64,000 bases of DNA from an uncultured Corynebacterium sp. (GCF_946222835.1 NZ_CAMIHD010000008.1:1-64000), one strand, 5' to 3'. Shown: positions 42,316 to 52,078, counted from the first letter of the stretch. Notes: generated by a model not told the origin, from the letters alone. Numbers and translations: made by a program.

Positions 42316-43707
42316 ATGACCGAGTTGCCAGCCTCGTTGCGTGGGCGCGTGCTCGTGGCTGGGGCGGGAGTATCCGGGCGCGGTTGCGTCGCTATGCTCA
42401 CCAGCCTCGGCGTGGATACTACCGTGGCAGATTCCAACCAAGCCGCTCTAGAGGCATTAGCGGAGGACTACGGCGTAGCTACGCTTCCCGTTGACTCCGC
42501 CGCCCAGAGTGAGTTTGACCTCGTGGTTACCTCGCCCGGCTGGCGCCCTGACTCGCCTTTATTGCTTGCCTTTCAGAACGCTGGGGTAGAGGTGATCGGC
42601 GATGTGGAGCTGGCCTATCGCTTGGACCGATCCGGCGTCTTCGGTGCGCCGCGCACCTGGCTGGTGGTCACCGGAACCAATGGCAAGACCACCACGACTG
42701 GCATGCTGGCAAAAATCATGCAGGCCGATGCCGCGCGCACCGGCAAGCGCGCCCTGGCGGTAGGCAATATTGGCGTTTCGCTTTTCGACGCCCTCACGGC
42801 CACCCCTCGCGTTGATGTCCTCTGCGCCGAGCTTTCCTCTTTTCAGCTGCACTGGTCTAGCCAGTTGCGCCCGGATGTGGGCGTGCTGTTGAACTTGGCC
42901 GAGGATCATTTAGATTGGCACGGCTCGTTCGACGCCTATGCGCAGGACAAAGCCAAGGTCCTCGGCGGCCAGGCCGCCGTCGTGGGCAAAGACGATGCCG
43001 CAGCGGTGGGCTACGCCGCAGGTACCGCAGACCTGTACGGCTTTACCGCCGCCGAGCCCGCGCAGGGCGAAGTTGGCGTGAGTGCCGGCCGCCTCATCTC
43101 CCGACTCACCCAGGAGCGTGAGGACTTCGCTTCCGCTGAAGGCATCGAGCCTGCCGGGTTGGCTGGTGTCTTGGACGCTGCAGCCGCGGCGAGCGTCGCG
43201 CGCCTCGCGGGCGCGACCCCGCAGTCCGTAGCACAGGGGCTGGCAGCGTACACCGTCGCCGGACACCGCGGCGCGGTAGTGCATGAGCATGCCGGCATTA
43301 CCTTCATTGATAATTCCAAGGCCACCAACCCACACGCGGCGGATGCGGCGCTCAAGGGACTCAACTCCGTCGTATGGGTTGCCGGTGGGCAATTGAAAGG
43401 CGCGGAGGTAGACGGGCTCGTCGCCAAGCACGCCGCCCAGATCAAGGCCGCGGTGGTCATGGGCGTGGATAGGGAAGAGATTGCCTACGCCCTAGCCGAG
43501 CATGCACCACATGCGCCTGTAGACGTCATTGAAAGTAGTGAGCCGTCCGCGGCCATGAACGCTGCGGTGCGGGCTGCACTGCAACACGCCGAAGCCGGGG
43601 ATACCGTTCTTTTGGCGCCGGCTGCGGCATCGTTGGATATGTATACCGGCATGGCTCAACGCGGTGATTTCTTCGCCGCGGCCGCGCGGGAGCTTACCCG
43701 CAAATAG
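42316..43707 (+). CDS. murD: UDP-MurNAc-alanine-D-glutamate ligase MurD
   Basis: Adds D-glutamate to UDP-MurNAc-L-Ala; 463 residues. An N-terminal Rossmann-like domain (GAGVSGRGCV) precedes the ATP loop VVTGTNGKTTTTGML and a C-terminal ligase domain (TFIDNSKATNPHAA). It has an alanine-rich stretch near residues 280-300. ATG 42316 follows GAGGAAAGAGG. Confidence 0.96.
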   Translation: MTELPASLRGRVLVAGAGVSGRGCVAMLTSLGVDTTVADSNQAALEALAEDYGVATLPVDSAAQSEFDLVVTSPGWRPDSPLLLAFQNAGVEVIGDVELAYRLDRSGVFGAPRTWLVVTGTNGKTTTTGMLAKIMQADAARTGKRALAVGNIGVSLFDALTATPRVDVLCAELSSFQLHWSSQLRPDVGVLLNLAEDHLDWHGSFDAYAQDKAKVLGGQAAVVGKDDAAAVGYAAGTADLYGFTAAEPAQGEVGVSAGRLISRLTQEREDFASAEGIEPAGLAGVLDAAAAASVARLAGATPQSVAQGLAAYTVAGHRGAVVHEHAGITFIDNSKATNPHAADAALKGLNSVVWVAGGQLKGAEVDGLVAKHAAQIKAAVVMGVDREEIAYALAEHAPHAPVDVIESSEPSAAMNAAVRAALQHAEAGDTVLLAPAAASLDMYTGMAQRGDFFAAAARELTRK

Positions 43708-43736
43708 AGCTAGAGAATTAAGGATCAGGAGAACAC

Positions 43737-45158
43737 ATGACGGCAACCTCCCAGCAGCGCCCGCGCTCCAAGAGCTTCGGCGATCGCGTTCGCGAGCTGC
43801 GCGAGCAAGCCCGCCAGCAGGCCGGCCTGGATTACCAGCTGTTGCGCTTTATTATCTTCTTTCTCGTGGGCATCGGCGTGCTCATGGTCTTTTCCTCCTC
43901 TATGGCTACCTCCTTGACCGAGGACGGCGGCGTATGGAACCAGGCATTGCGGCAGTGTGTGATGGTCTTTTTAGGCCTCGTTGCCTTCTGGTTCGGCCTT
44001 AAGGTCTCGCCGCATACCCTGCGCAAATGCGTGCCGTGGATTGTGGGTCTCTCCATTATTTTGCTCATTGCCGTGTTGATTCCTGGTGTAGGCACCGGCC
44101 GCGAAGAGGTAGGTTCGCAGTCCTGGATTTACCTTGGCCCATTCTCCCTGCAGCCTTCGGAGCTTGCGCGCGTCGCCGTAGGAATGTTCGGCGCAACCGT
44201 GTTGGCGGATAAAGAGCACAAATCCATGAAGATTACCGATCCCTTCATGATGTACTCCCTCATTGCCGGCGTGATGTTTTTGCTCATCGTTTGGCAGGGC
44301 GACTTGGGTATGGCTTTGTCCTTTGCTCTTGTGGTGGTCTTTACTCTGATTTTCGCGGGCGTCGACTGGCGAGTCCCGGCGACCATCGGCGTCGCAGCGG
44401 TGGGCGGCTTGGCATTTATCTTCCTCTCCGGCGGTTTCCGTTCCAACCGCTTCCACACTTATTTTGATGCCTTGGTGGGCAATATCTCCGATACCCAGGG
44501 CACGGGTTTCCAGTCCTATCAGGGCTTTCTCTCGCTTGCCGACGGCGGGTTCTGGGGCGTAGGCATCGGCCAATCCCGTGCCAAGTGGTTCTACCTGCCG
44601 GAGGCGAAGAATGACTTTATTTTCGCCATCGTGGGTGAGGAGCTTGGTTGGTGGGGCGGCGCGCTCGTTATCGTGCTTTTTGCCGCCTTGGGTTATGTGG
44701 GCCTGCGCACCGCTATGCGCGCACAGAACCAATTTCAATCTCTGCTGGCCGCTACGCTTACCATCGGTGTGGTCACGCAAGCCTTCGTTAATATTGGCTA
44801 CGTCGTTGGGCTGCTGCCGGTGACCGGTATTCAGCTGCCCATGATCTCCGCCGGCGGTACTGCGGCGATCATCACCATTGGTTCGATGGGCATCCTGTGT
44901 AACGTGGCGCGGCACGAGCCGATGCAGATTTCCGCCATGCAGAACTTTGGGCGACCGCTCTTCGACCGCCTCCTTTTCATTGCTGAGCCGCAGCCGCTGC
45001 CCAAGCAGAAAAAGAGGCAGCAGGGCCGCCATGCTCGCCCGCAGCAGCCGCGGTCCCGCGCGCGCGAAGAGCGTTTCGGCCGTTCCGTAACTGGAAGCGG
45101 CCGCCGCTATCCGCGCGCCGAGCGCCGCTATCCGCGCGCCGAGCGCCGCTATCGCTAG
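43737..45158 (+). CDS. ftsW: Peptidoglycan glycosyltransferase FtsW
   Basis: The SEDS-family septal glycan polymerase, 473 residues with about ten membrane helices. Conserved parts include LQPSELARVAVGMF, FIFAIVGEELGW and the PVTGIQLPMISAGGT loop. The cytoplasmic C-terminus is a strongly basic tail of about 75 residues that ends in a tandem RRYPRAE repeat encoded by a 21-bp DNA repeat. It pairs with FtsI for septal wall synthesis. Confidence 0.95.
   Translation: MTATSQQRPRSKSFGDRVRELREQARQQAGLDYQLLRFIIFFLVGIGVLMVFSSSMATSLTEDGGVWNQALRQCVMVFLGLVAFWFGLKVSPHTLRKCVPWIVGLSIILLIAVLIPGVGTGREEVGSQSWIYLGPFSLQPSELARVAVGMFGATVLADKEHKSMKITDPFMMYSLIAGVMFLLIVWQGDLGMALSFALVVVFTLIFAGVDWRVPATIGVAAVGGLAFIFLSGGFRSNRFHTYFDALVGNISDTQGTGFQSYQGFLSLADGGFWGVGIGQSRAKWFYLPEAKNDFIFAIVGEELGWWGGALVIVLFAALGYVGLRTAMRAQNQFQSLLAATLTIGVVTQAFVNIGYVVGLLPVTGIQLPMISAGGTAAIITIGSMGILCNVARHEPMQISAMQNFGRPLFDRLLFIAEPQPLPKQKKRQQGRHARPQQPRSRAREERFGRSVTGSGRRYPRAERRYPRAERRYR
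45102..45152 (+). repeat. 21-bp tandem repeat in the ftsW 3' end
   Basis: Two identical 21-bp units (45102-45122 and 45123-45143) plus a partial third encode RRYPRAE twice and then RRYR. Being in frame, copy-number change would lengthen or shorten the basic tail without breaking the gene. Confidence 0.85.
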
Positions 45159-45181
45159 GGGGCGCTGGTAGCCTTTAGGCT

Positions 45182-46282
45182 ATGAATTCCACGCCTATTT
45201 CCGTCGTCATCGCAGGTGGCGGCACCGCCGGACACATTGAACCAGCCCTCGCCGTGGGTGAAGCTTTGCGCGAGCGCCACGGCGTACGCATCACCGCTCT
45301 CGGAACCGAAAAGGGTCTCGAGCGCGATATTATTCCCGCCCGCGGCGTGGACCTTAGGCTGATTACCCCAGTGCCGATTCCGCGCAAGGTCAACGCGCAG
45401 CTTTTCAAGCTGCCGTTTAACCTCTCCCGCGCGGTGGGGCAGGCTAAGCAGGTGCTCAAGGACGTTGAGGCGGATGTAGTCTTTGGTACCGGCGGCTACG
45501 TGGCCGGTCCGGCCTATATTGCTGCGCGTTCCCTCGGGATTCCGTTCTACGTACTGGAGACAAATGCCCTAGCTGGAATCGCCAATAAGCTGGGCGTGAA
45601 GATGGGCGGTATCGGCCTCAACGCCCATCCGGACTCCGGCATGCCGGGTGAAGTCGTCGGCATTCCTGTGCGCCCGAGCTTGGCGGAGGACCCAGATGGT
45701 ACCCTCGCTGCGGAGGCGCGGACTAAGTGGGACCTGGCCGAGCTTCCCACCATCCTTATTACCGGCGGTTCCCAAGGCGCGGCCAGCATTAACCGCGCGG
45801 TAGCTGGGGCGGTAGAGGATTTAACCCAGGACTTCCAGCTCCTGCACGCCTATGGCAAGAAGAATGACCCTCCCACAGAACACACCAATTACGCCGCACT
45901 GCCATATATCGAGGACATGGGCTCTGCTCTGGCGGTAGCCGATCTCGTCGTGTGCCGCTCTGGTGCTATGACCGTTGCCGAGGTATCCGCCGCAGGCTTG
46001 CCAGCCGTTTACGTGCCGCTGCCGCACGGCAACGGTGAGCAAGCACTCAATTCCCGTGAAGTGGTCGAGGCGGGTGCCGCCATCCAGATTCCCGATGCGG
46101 AATTGACCCCGGAGCGCCTTATCTCTGAGGTACGCAGCATTCTCGATAGCCCCCAGCGTCTCGAATCGATGACGCATGCCGCCGCCCATGCCAGCGCCGG
46201 GGACGTTGCCAATACCATTGCAGACCGCATTGCCGCCCGCGTATCCGAGGCGGAGAATTCTGCCATAAAGGAGGATAAGTAA
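45182..46282 (+). CDS. murG: UDP-GlcNAc transferase MurG
   Basis: A peripheral GT28 glycosyltransferase that turns lipid I into lipid II; 366 residues. GGGTAGHIEPALAV at the N-terminus and GGSQGAASINRAV in the UDP-GlcNAc-binding half are typical. ATG 45182, 23 bp after ftsW. The stop is immediately followed by the murC start, with GGAGGATAAG as its ribosome-binding site inside murG. Confidence 0.96.
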   Translation: MNSTPISVVIAGGGTAGHIEPALAVGEALRERHGVRITALGTEKGLERDIIPARGVDLRLITPVPIPRKVNAQLFKLPFNLSRAVGQAKQVLKDVEADVVFGTGGYVAGPAYIAARSLGIPFYVLETNALAGIANKLGVKMGGIGLNAHPDSGMPGEVVGIPVRPSLAEDPDGTLAAEARTKWDLAELPTILITGGSQGAASINRAVAGAVEDLTQDFQLLHAYGKKNDPPTEHTNYAALPYIEDMGSALAVADLVVCRSGAMTVAEVSAAGLPAVYVPLPHGNGEQALNSREVVEAGAAIQIPDAELTPERLISEVRSILDSPQRLESMTHAAAHASAGDVANTIADRIAARVSEAENSAIKEDK

Positions 46283-47746
46283 ATGACCGACCCCGCACTT
46301 TACGATCTTCGTCGTGTCCACCTCATTGGCATTGGCGGTTCCGGCATGTCAGGTCTGGCGCGAATCCTCGCGGCTCGCGGCGCGGTGGTTACCGGCTCCG
46401 ATGTAAAAGACTCCACCCCTGTCGAGGTATTGCGCACCATGGGCGCCAAGGTCGCCATCGGCCATGCCGCAGACAACCTGCGCCTTGCAGGTGATCTGCC
46501 CACTGTGGTGGTTACTTCCTTCGCCGCTATTCCGCAGGACAATCCAGAGTTAGTAGCCGCGAAAGAAAACAATATTCCAGTCATTCGCCGCTCCGATCTG
46601 CTCGCCGCCTTGATGGAAGGCTACAAGCAGGTGCTGCTGGCCGGCACGCACGGCAAAACCTCCACTACGTCGATGACCGTGAGTGCCATGCAACACGCGG
46701 GTCTTGATCCTTCCTTTGCCATTGGCGGCCAGCTCAATCGCGCAGGTACCAATGCCCACAGTGGCACCGGTGAGGCCTTCGTTGCCGAGGCAGATGAATC
46801 CGATGCCTCCTTGCTGCGCTATAGTCCTGATATTGCGGTGCTGACCACCGTCGAGCCCGATCACCTCGATTTCTTCCACAGCGAAGAGGCTTACTTCAAG
46901 GTCTTCGATGACTTTGCTGGCCTAGTCACCCCAGATACCGGCTATCTTGTTGTCTGCGCCGAGGATGAGCACGCCGCTCAAGCAGGCGAGCGTGCGCAGG
47001 AGCGCGGCATCAACGTCGTGGCCTATGGCGCAGCGGACAAGTCTTTTACCTCTACCGTGCCGCTGGCCGCTGAGCTGGAACGCGAGGAGACCACCGCTGA
47101 GGGGATGGACACCACCGTAAAGGTTAACCTTCCTGGCATCTCTGAAACTGTGTGCTACGAGCTGCAGATCCCGGGACACCGCATGGTGCTTAACTCGATG
47201 GGTGCCTTGCTGGCTGGTGTGCTTTCCGGTGGCGCCCCGGCTGCCATCGCTGAGGGATTGGCTGACTTTAGCGGTGTGCGCCGGCGCTTTGAGTACCGGG
47301 GGAGCGTCGATAAGCAGGGCAAGCCCGTGCGTGTCTTTGATGATTATGCCCACCATCCCACTGAGGTGGAGGCAGTGCTGCGCGCCGCTCGCGCCAAGGT
47401 TGAGGCAGAAGACCACGGCGGGCGCGTTATTGCCTGTTTCCAGCCGCACCTGTACTCGCGCACCATGGAATTTGACGCCGAGTTTGCCCACGCACTCTCG
47501 CTTGCCGACGCCGCCGTTGTACTCGACATCTACGGCGCGCGCGAACAACCCGTGGAGGGGATTACCTCCCGCATCATTACCGATAAGATGCCCAGCGATA
47601 TGCAGGTCATTTTCGAGCCGGACTTTTCCGCCGCTGCTGGCGACGTCGTATCTCTGGTCGAGCCTGGTGACGTTGTACTGACCATCGGTGCTGGCTCGGT
47701 AACCATGGTGGCCGCAGAAATCCTCGACGAACTGCGAGCGAGCTAG
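46283..47746 (+). CDS. murC: UDP-MurNAc-L-alanine ligase MurC
   Basis: Adds L-alanine to UDP-MurNAc; 487 residues. An N-terminal HLIGIGGSGMSGLARIL, the ATP loop LAGTHGKTSTTSM and the DDYAHHPTEV motif identify it. Start ATG 46283, directly after the murG stop. The TAG stop overlaps the GTG start of ftsQ by 1 bp, implying coupled translation. Confidence 0.97.
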   Translation: MTDPALYDLRRVHLIGIGGSGMSGLARILAARGAVVTGSDVKDSTPVEVLRTMGAKVAIGHAADNLRLAGDLPTVVVTSFAAIPQDNPELVAAKENNIPVIRRSDLLAALMEGYKQVLLAGTHGKTSTTSMTVSAMQHAGLDPSFAIGGQLNRAGTNAHSGTGEAFVAEADESDASLLRYSPDIAVLTTVEPDHLDFFHSEEAYFKVFDDFAGLVTPDTGYLVVCAEDEHAAQAGERAQERGINVVAYGAADKSFTSTVPLAAELEREETTAEGMDTTVKVNLPGISETVCYELQIPGHRMVLNSMGALLAGVLSGGAPAAIAEGLADFSGVRRRFEYRGSVDKQGKPVRVFDDYAHHPTEVEAVLRAARAKVEAEDHGGRVIACFQPHLYSRTMEFDAEFAHALSLADAAVVLDIYGAREQPVEGITSRIITDKMPSDMQVIFEPDFSAAAGDVVSLVEPGDVVLTIGAGSVTMVAAEILDELRAS

Positions 47747-48417
47747 TGCGCGTTTCGTCAAAGCTTATCGCCGGAGTCATCGCAGCGGTTGTCGCTGTAG
47801 CCGTAATCATTACCGCAGTGGTGTGGACCGTGCCTATCCTGAAGGTGCGCAATTTCCAGGTTGAGGGCCTCCACCAGCTCGATCCTGCGCAGGTAGAAGA
47901 AGCCTCCGGGGTCGCCGAGGGGGAAAACCTGTTGCGTGTCAACGCCCGCGAGGCAGCTGCCGGCGTTGCTGGGCTGGACTGGGTCGATTCGGTAACCGTC
48001 TCCCGCGATTTTCCTTCGACCTTGACCTTCAACGTATCCGAACACAAGGCTGTCGCCTTTGTAAAGCGCGATAATAAGCCCTTCCTGATCGACGATAAGG
48101 GCGAAGAATTTACCTCTGCGGAGCCACCCGCCGGTGCGGTTGAGGTCACAGGTTCTGTTGATAGCGGCTCCCCCCAAACTCAGGACGCCGTGCGAGCTAT
48201 TGCAGCGCTATCTGATGAGGTACGCAATCAGGTAGCGAAGCTGGAAGTTGCCGACGAGTATTCACTGACTTTCACCACTAAAGACGGTCGCCGGGTTTTC
48301 TGGGGAGCAGGCGATTCTAATAACGAGGACAAGGCGCATGCTTTTGAAACTGTGTTGAAGATGGAAGGCCGCGAGTGGAACATTTCCAACCCTGAATTGG
48401 TTACCACCCGCGGATAG
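47746..48417 (+). CDS. ftsQ: Cell division protein FtsQ
   Basis: A 223-residue bitopic divisome protein. It has a very short cytoplasmic N-terminus, one membrane helix (about residues 6-28), a POTRA domain (~32-105, beginning VRNFQVEGLHQLDPAQVEEASG) and a beta domain. GTG start. It is the last gene before a strong terminator. Confidence 0.94.
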   Translation: MRVSSKLIAGVIAAVVAVAVIITAVVWTVPILKVRNFQVEGLHQLDPAQVEEASGVAEGENLLRVNAREAAAGVAGLDWVDSVTVSRDFPSTLTFNVSEHKAVAFVKRDNKPFLIDDKGEEFTSAEPPAGAVEVTGSVDSGSPQTQDAVRAIAALSDEVRNQVAKLEVADEYSLTFTTKDGRRVFWGAGDSNNEDKAHAFETVLKMEGREWNISNPELVTTRG

Positions 48418-48728
48418 GGTGACGGGTGCCCCCGCGCGTGTTTTTATCCCGACTTTGGGCCCGGCAGCCACGCTTAGGCGCGTGCGCTGCACGGGCCCAT
48501 TTTTCTGCTTGCAACATGGGGCAGATGGTGCGGGTGTGACTAGTAAAACCGCAGGTGAGAAACCCTAAAGTGGAACTTGAGGGTCTCGACACGCGCAAAA
48601 TGTGCGTGAAAATTACACGGCTGTCGTTAAAGATGGAGGGGAACGCGATTCGCCTTTGGCGGGCCGCTTTACATTCCTCGTTTAATGCACGTGCAGACTT
48701 TAAGTAGCGAAAGGTGAGACCAACTCAC
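48418..48728 (+). promoter_or_regulatory. ftsQ-ftsZ intergenic region with terminator and ftsZ promoters
   Basis: About 310 bp without a gene. The first third carries the ftsQ terminator. The rest is the presumed ftsZ promoter region, where several AT-rich stretches (near 48535-48570 and 48590-48640) could hold promoters. In C. glutamicum, ftsZ is known to have several promoters here. Confidence 0.6.
48456..48504 (+). terminator. Terminator between ftsQ and ftsZ
   Basis: TGGGCCCG/CGGGCCCA (48456-48463/48492-48499) extended by GCAGC/GCTGC past a bulged A, with TTTTT at 48500-48504. It insulates ftsZ from the upstream dcw transcript. Confidence 0.82.
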
Positions 48729-50048
48729 ATGATCTCTTCCAATAACAATCTCGCGGATATCAAGGTCGTCGGCGTCGGTGGTGGCGGCGTCAACGCCGTC
48801 AACCGCATGATCGAAGAAGGCCTCAAGGGCGTTCAGTTCGTCGCCATCAACACTGACTCTCAGGCCCTCATCTTCTCCGATGCCGATACCAAGCTCGACA
48901 TCGGCCGCGAGGCCACCCGCGGTCTCGGCGCCGGCGCTAACCCAGAGGTGGGCAAGACCTCCGCAGAAGACCACAAGTCCGAGATCGAAGATGCCCTCCA
49001 AGGCTCCGATATGGTCTTCGTGACTGCCGGTGAGGGCGGCGGCACCGGCACCGGCGCAGCCCCGGTCGTGGCATCCATCGCGAAGAAGATGGGCGCTTTG
49101 ACTGTCGGCGTTGTCACCCGCCCCTTCAAGTTCGAGGGTGCTCGCCGTACCCGCCAGGCCATGGCTGGTATCGAGGAACTGCGTGAGGTCTGCGATACCC
49201 TCATCGTCATCCCGAATGACCGACTGATGCAGCTCGGTGGGGAAGAGCTCTCCATAGTTGAGGCCTTCCGCGCCGCCGACGAGGTGCTGCACAATGGTGT
49301 CCAAGGTATTACCAACCTGATCACTATCCCGGGCATGATCAACGTTGACTTCGCAGACGTCCGTTCCGTCATGTCTGATGCCGGTTCTGCGCTGATGGGA
49401 ATTGGTTTCGCGCGCGGAGATAACCGCGCCATGACCGCTGCCGAGCAGGCAATCAATTCGCCGTTGCTGGAATCTACGATGGAAGGCGCCAAGGGCGTGC
49501 TGCTGTCTATTGCCGGCGGCTCCGACTTGGGTCTGCACGAGGTCAATGCTGCGGCCTCCATGGTCGAAGAGCGTGCCGATGAGGACGTTAACCTCATTTT
49601 CGGTACCATCATCGATGACACCATGGGTGATGAGATTCGCATCACCATCATCGCCACTGGCTTTGACGCTGAAGCAAATATGGCCCAAGCCGCTGCAGGG
49701 GAACAGCCGCAAGGCCAGCAGCGCAAGCCGGGCTCGCTCTTCGATAATCGCGAGCGCGCGGCCGCAGAGCCAGTCACCCCGGCTCCCGCGCAGCCTTCTG
49801 CTGCCCAGCCGGTTCAGGATGACTACTCCCCACGCCATTCCTATGAGCCGCGCGCCGGCCAGGAGCGGGAGCGTTTTACCGCAGAGCGCCCGGCTGAGGA
49901 GCGTCGACCAGAATCCAGCGGACTATTTACCAACTCTGATCGTTTCTCCCGCGACGAGCGCCGCGATGACTACCGCTTGTCCCGTCCGTCCCAGCGCCGC
50001 GATGATGACGGCGATGATGATCTGGACGTGCCTTCCTTCATGCGCTAA
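48729..50048 (+). CDS. ftsZ: Cell division GTPase FtsZ
   Basis: The tubulin homologue that forms the Z ring; 439 residues. IKVVGVGGGGVNAVN, the GTP signature GGGTGTGAAP and NTDSQAL are present. The GTPase core spans about residues 10-315. A long, charged, Arg/Asp/Pro-rich linker follows, ending in the conserved tail DLDVPSFMR that binds SepF and other partners. ATG 48729 (ISSNNNLADIKVVG) is chosen over GTG 48714. Confidence 0.98.
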   Translation: MISSNNNLADIKVVGVGGGGVNAVNRMIEEGLKGVQFVAINTDSQALIFSDADTKLDIGREATRGLGAGANPEVGKTSAEDHKSEIEDALQGSDMVFVTAGEGGGTGTGAAPVVASIAKKMGALTVGVVTRPFKFEGARRTRQAMAGIEELREVCDTLIVIPNDRLMQLGGEELSIVEAFRAADEVLHNGVQGITNLITIPGMINVDFADVRSVMSDAGSALMGIGFARGDNRAMTAAEQAINSPLLESTMEGAKGVLLSIAGGSDLGLHEVNAAASMVEERADEDVNLIFGTIIDDTMGDEIRITIIATGFDAEANMAQAAAGEQPQGQQRKPGSLFDNRERAAAEPVTPAPAQPSAAQPVQDDYSPRHSYEPRAGQERERFTAERPAEERRPESSGLFTNSDRFSRDERRDDYRLSRPSQRRDDDGDDDLDVPSFMR

Positions 50049-50072
50049 ACGCAAAGCGCTACGCTGGTGTGC

Positions 50073-50804
50073 ATGCCAGTAAACGAGGAACATCGCACCA
50101 AACGCCCCGTCCGCATGGTTTTTACCAGCCGTGCCGGCGGGGCGTCTGCTATTCCATATGATTCTTTTAACTTGGGAGACCATGTCGGAGATGACCCCGC
50201 CGCGGTAGCCGCTAATCGCGCGCGCCTCAAGCGTGTGACCGGGCTGGAAGATATTGTGTGGATGGAGCAATTGCACACCAATACAGTCACGGTTATTGAT
50301 GGTCCGCAGGATGAACCCGTGCCGGCCACTGACGCATTGGTTACCACTCAGCGCCGCCTTGGCTTGGCCGTTCTGGTTGCGGATTGCACGCCAGTGCTGC
50401 TTGTCGACGTCGCTGCTGGCGTCATCGCCGCAGTCCACGCCGGCCGCTTAGGCGCCCGCAATGGCATCGTTGTCAATACCGTGCGGGAAATGCAGAAGCT
50501 GGGCGCGCAGCCCGAACGCATTCAGGCGGTCATGGGTCCGGCAGCCTCTGGAAAGAACTATGAGGTGCCAGAAGAGATGGCCAACGACGTAGAATTCCGG
50601 CTGCCGGGCTCTAAGACTCGAACATCGAGGGGTACGTGGGGCATCGACGTTCGCGCAGGACTCATTCGCCAGCTGATGGGCCTAGGCATTACGGCGATTG
50701 AATCCGACCCACGCTGCACCATTCAGGATGAAGAATTCTTTTCCTACCGCCGCGAAGGCACCACCGGCCGTCAGGCTGGACTAATTTGGTTGGAGGCACA
50801 GTAA
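50073..50804 (+). CDS. YfiH/LACC1-type (DUF152) protein
   Basis: A 243-residue protein of the CNF1/YfiH-like fold, annotated as polyphenol oxidase or purine nucleoside phosphorylase. Metal-binding residues appear in EQLHTNTV, VADCTPVLL and AVHAGRLGARNGI. Next to ftsZ it may edit wall precursors, as proposed for E. coli YfiH, but this is inference. Start ATG 50073 (PVNEEHRT), GTG 50067 being the alternative. The stop overlaps the next start (TAATG). Confidence 0.9.
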   Translation: MPVNEEHRTKRPVRMVFTSRAGGASAIPYDSFNLGDHVGDDPAAVAANRARLKRVTGLEDIVWMEQLHTNTVTVIDGPQDEPVPATDALVTTQRRLGLAVLVADCTPVLLVDVAAGVIAAVHAGRLGARNGIVVNTVREMQKLGAQPERIQAVMGPAASGKNYEVPEEMANDVEFRLPGSKTRTSRGTWGIDVRAGLIRQLMGLGITAIESDPRCTIQDEEFFSYRREGTTGRQAGLIWLEAQ

Positions 50805-51502
50805 TGAGCGAAAGAAAAGTACAGCTACAAGAAAACTTAGCGGCTACCCGCGCCAAGATTGAGCAGCTAGCAGCGGAGTCGGGACGCAAGCCTCCGCAAT
50901 TACTCCCAGTGACGAAGTTTCACCCAGCCGCGGATATCGCTCTATTGGCGGAATTAGGGGTTACAGACGTTGCCGAGAACCGGGAGCAAGAGGCCCGCGC
51001 CAAGGCCGCCGAGCTGCCGCAACTACGCTTCCATATGATCGGTCAGATCCAGACCAAGAAGGCCAATCATGTAGCCCGATGGGCGGCCAGTGTTCATTCG
51101 CTCGATTCCCTAAAACTCGCCCATGCATTGGAGCGAGGCGTTGCCTTAGCCAAGGAGAGGGGAGAGCGCGAAACTAATTTGCCGGTCTTTATCCAAGTTT
51201 CCGCTGACGGCGATGGCGCTCGCGGCGGTGTTCCAGCCGAAGCGCTCGATGAGCTCGTGGAGGCGGTAGAGGATTCACAGCAGCTGGATCTTGCCGGCCT
51301 CATGGTAGTTCCGCCGCTTGATGCCGATGCAGCTGAAGTATTCCAGAGTGTTCGGCAGGCGGTAGATCACCTATCGGAGGAGTTGGGGCGAGCGCTGAAA
51401 CTGTCTGCTGGAATGAGTGCGGATATGGCAGAAGCAATTGCTGCGGGCAGCGATATCGTGCGTGTCGGAACCAGTATCATGGGACCGCGACCAGTAGGTT
51501 AA
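50804..51502 (+). CDS. yggS: PLP homeostasis protein (YggS/PROSC family)
   Basis: A 232-residue single-domain alanine-racemase-like barrel that binds pyridoxal phosphate and helps balance vitamin B6 and amino acid pools. The PLP lysine is in LLPVTKFHPAADI, and other marks are HMIGQIQTKK, SLDSL and the C-terminal SAGMSADMAEAIAAGSDIVRVGTSIMG. ATG 50804 overlaps the preceding stop. It is conserved between ftsZ and sepF in actinobacteria. Confidence 0.95.
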   Translation: MSERKVQLQENLAATRAKIEQLAAESGRKPPQLLPVTKFHPAADIALLAELGVTDVAENREQEARAKAAELPQLRFHMIGQIQTKKANHVARWAASVHSLDSLKLAHALERGVALAKERGERETNLPVFIQVSADGDGARGGVPAEALDELVEAVEDSQQLDLAGLMVVPPLDADAAEVFQSVRQAVDHLSEELGRALKLSAGMSADMAEAIAAGSDIVRVGTSIMGPRPVG

Positions 51503-51606
51503 AAATATTGCAAAAGCGCATTTCACAGCGTAAATCACATGAGTCACACTAGACACATTTTACGCGTTTGGACTTGTACAAATTTAGGTCAGAGGGAGAC
51601 CCAAGA

Positions 51607-52059
51607 ATGTCATTCATTGATAAGACGAAGGATTTCTTCGGGCTGGGCCCGATGGATATCGAAGAGGACGATGCTTACTACAACGAAGAGCCTCGTTACT
51701 CCGAAAACAGCTCCTCGGCCTATGCTCGCCGCCGCACCCCGCAGTCCTTTGAGCCAGCTCCGGCACAAGAGGAGTTCGTTCCGACCATCGTGGCCATCTC
51801 ACTGACGTCTTTCAATGATGCTGCCAAGGTGGGCGAGCCCTTCCGTGACGGCGACGCCGTGGTCTTCGAGCTTACCGACGCCGAAAAGGCCACCGCTAAG
51901 CGCTTCATTGACTTCGCCGCGGGCCTTTGCTTCGGCCTTGAAGGTCGCATGCTCAACCTCACCAAGGGGCTAGACACCGAGCGTAAGGTCTTTTCCATCG
52001 TGCCGAAGTCAGCGGACATCGCTAAGCACGAGCTCGAGCGCGCCGCAGGCTTGCGCTAA
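51607..52059 (+). CDS. sepF: Cell division protein SepF
   Basis: The membrane-binding FtsZ anchor of actinobacteria; 150 residues. An N-terminal amphipathic helix (SFIDKTKDFFGLG) binds membrane, a variable acidic/Tyr-rich linker follows, and the C-terminal SepF domain (about residues 62-142, with ISLTSFNDAAKVGEPFRDG and VVFELTDA) binds the FtsZ tail. Start ATG 51607 after AGGGAGACC; the frame upstream is not used. Confidence 0.95.
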   Translation: MSFIDKTKDFFGLGPMDIEEDDAYYNEEPRYSENSSSAYARRRTPQSFEPAPAQEEFVPTIVAISLTSFNDAAKVGEPFRDGDAVVFELTDAEKATAKRFIDFAAGLCFGLEGRMLNLTKGLDTERKVFSIVPKSADIAKHELERAAGLR

Positions 52060-52078
52060 AGCAGCTGGTATTTCTTGA

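Noticed and set aside
43971..45032. A 353-residue open frame opposite ftsW
   Set aside because: FtsW motifs are clear on the plus strand; the antisense product is a His/Gln/Asn-rich shadow.
51523..51548. Three TCACA motifs upstream of sepF
   Set aside because: They are direct repeats with uneven spacing (12 and 9 bp) and do not form the palindrome a CRP-type regulator needs.
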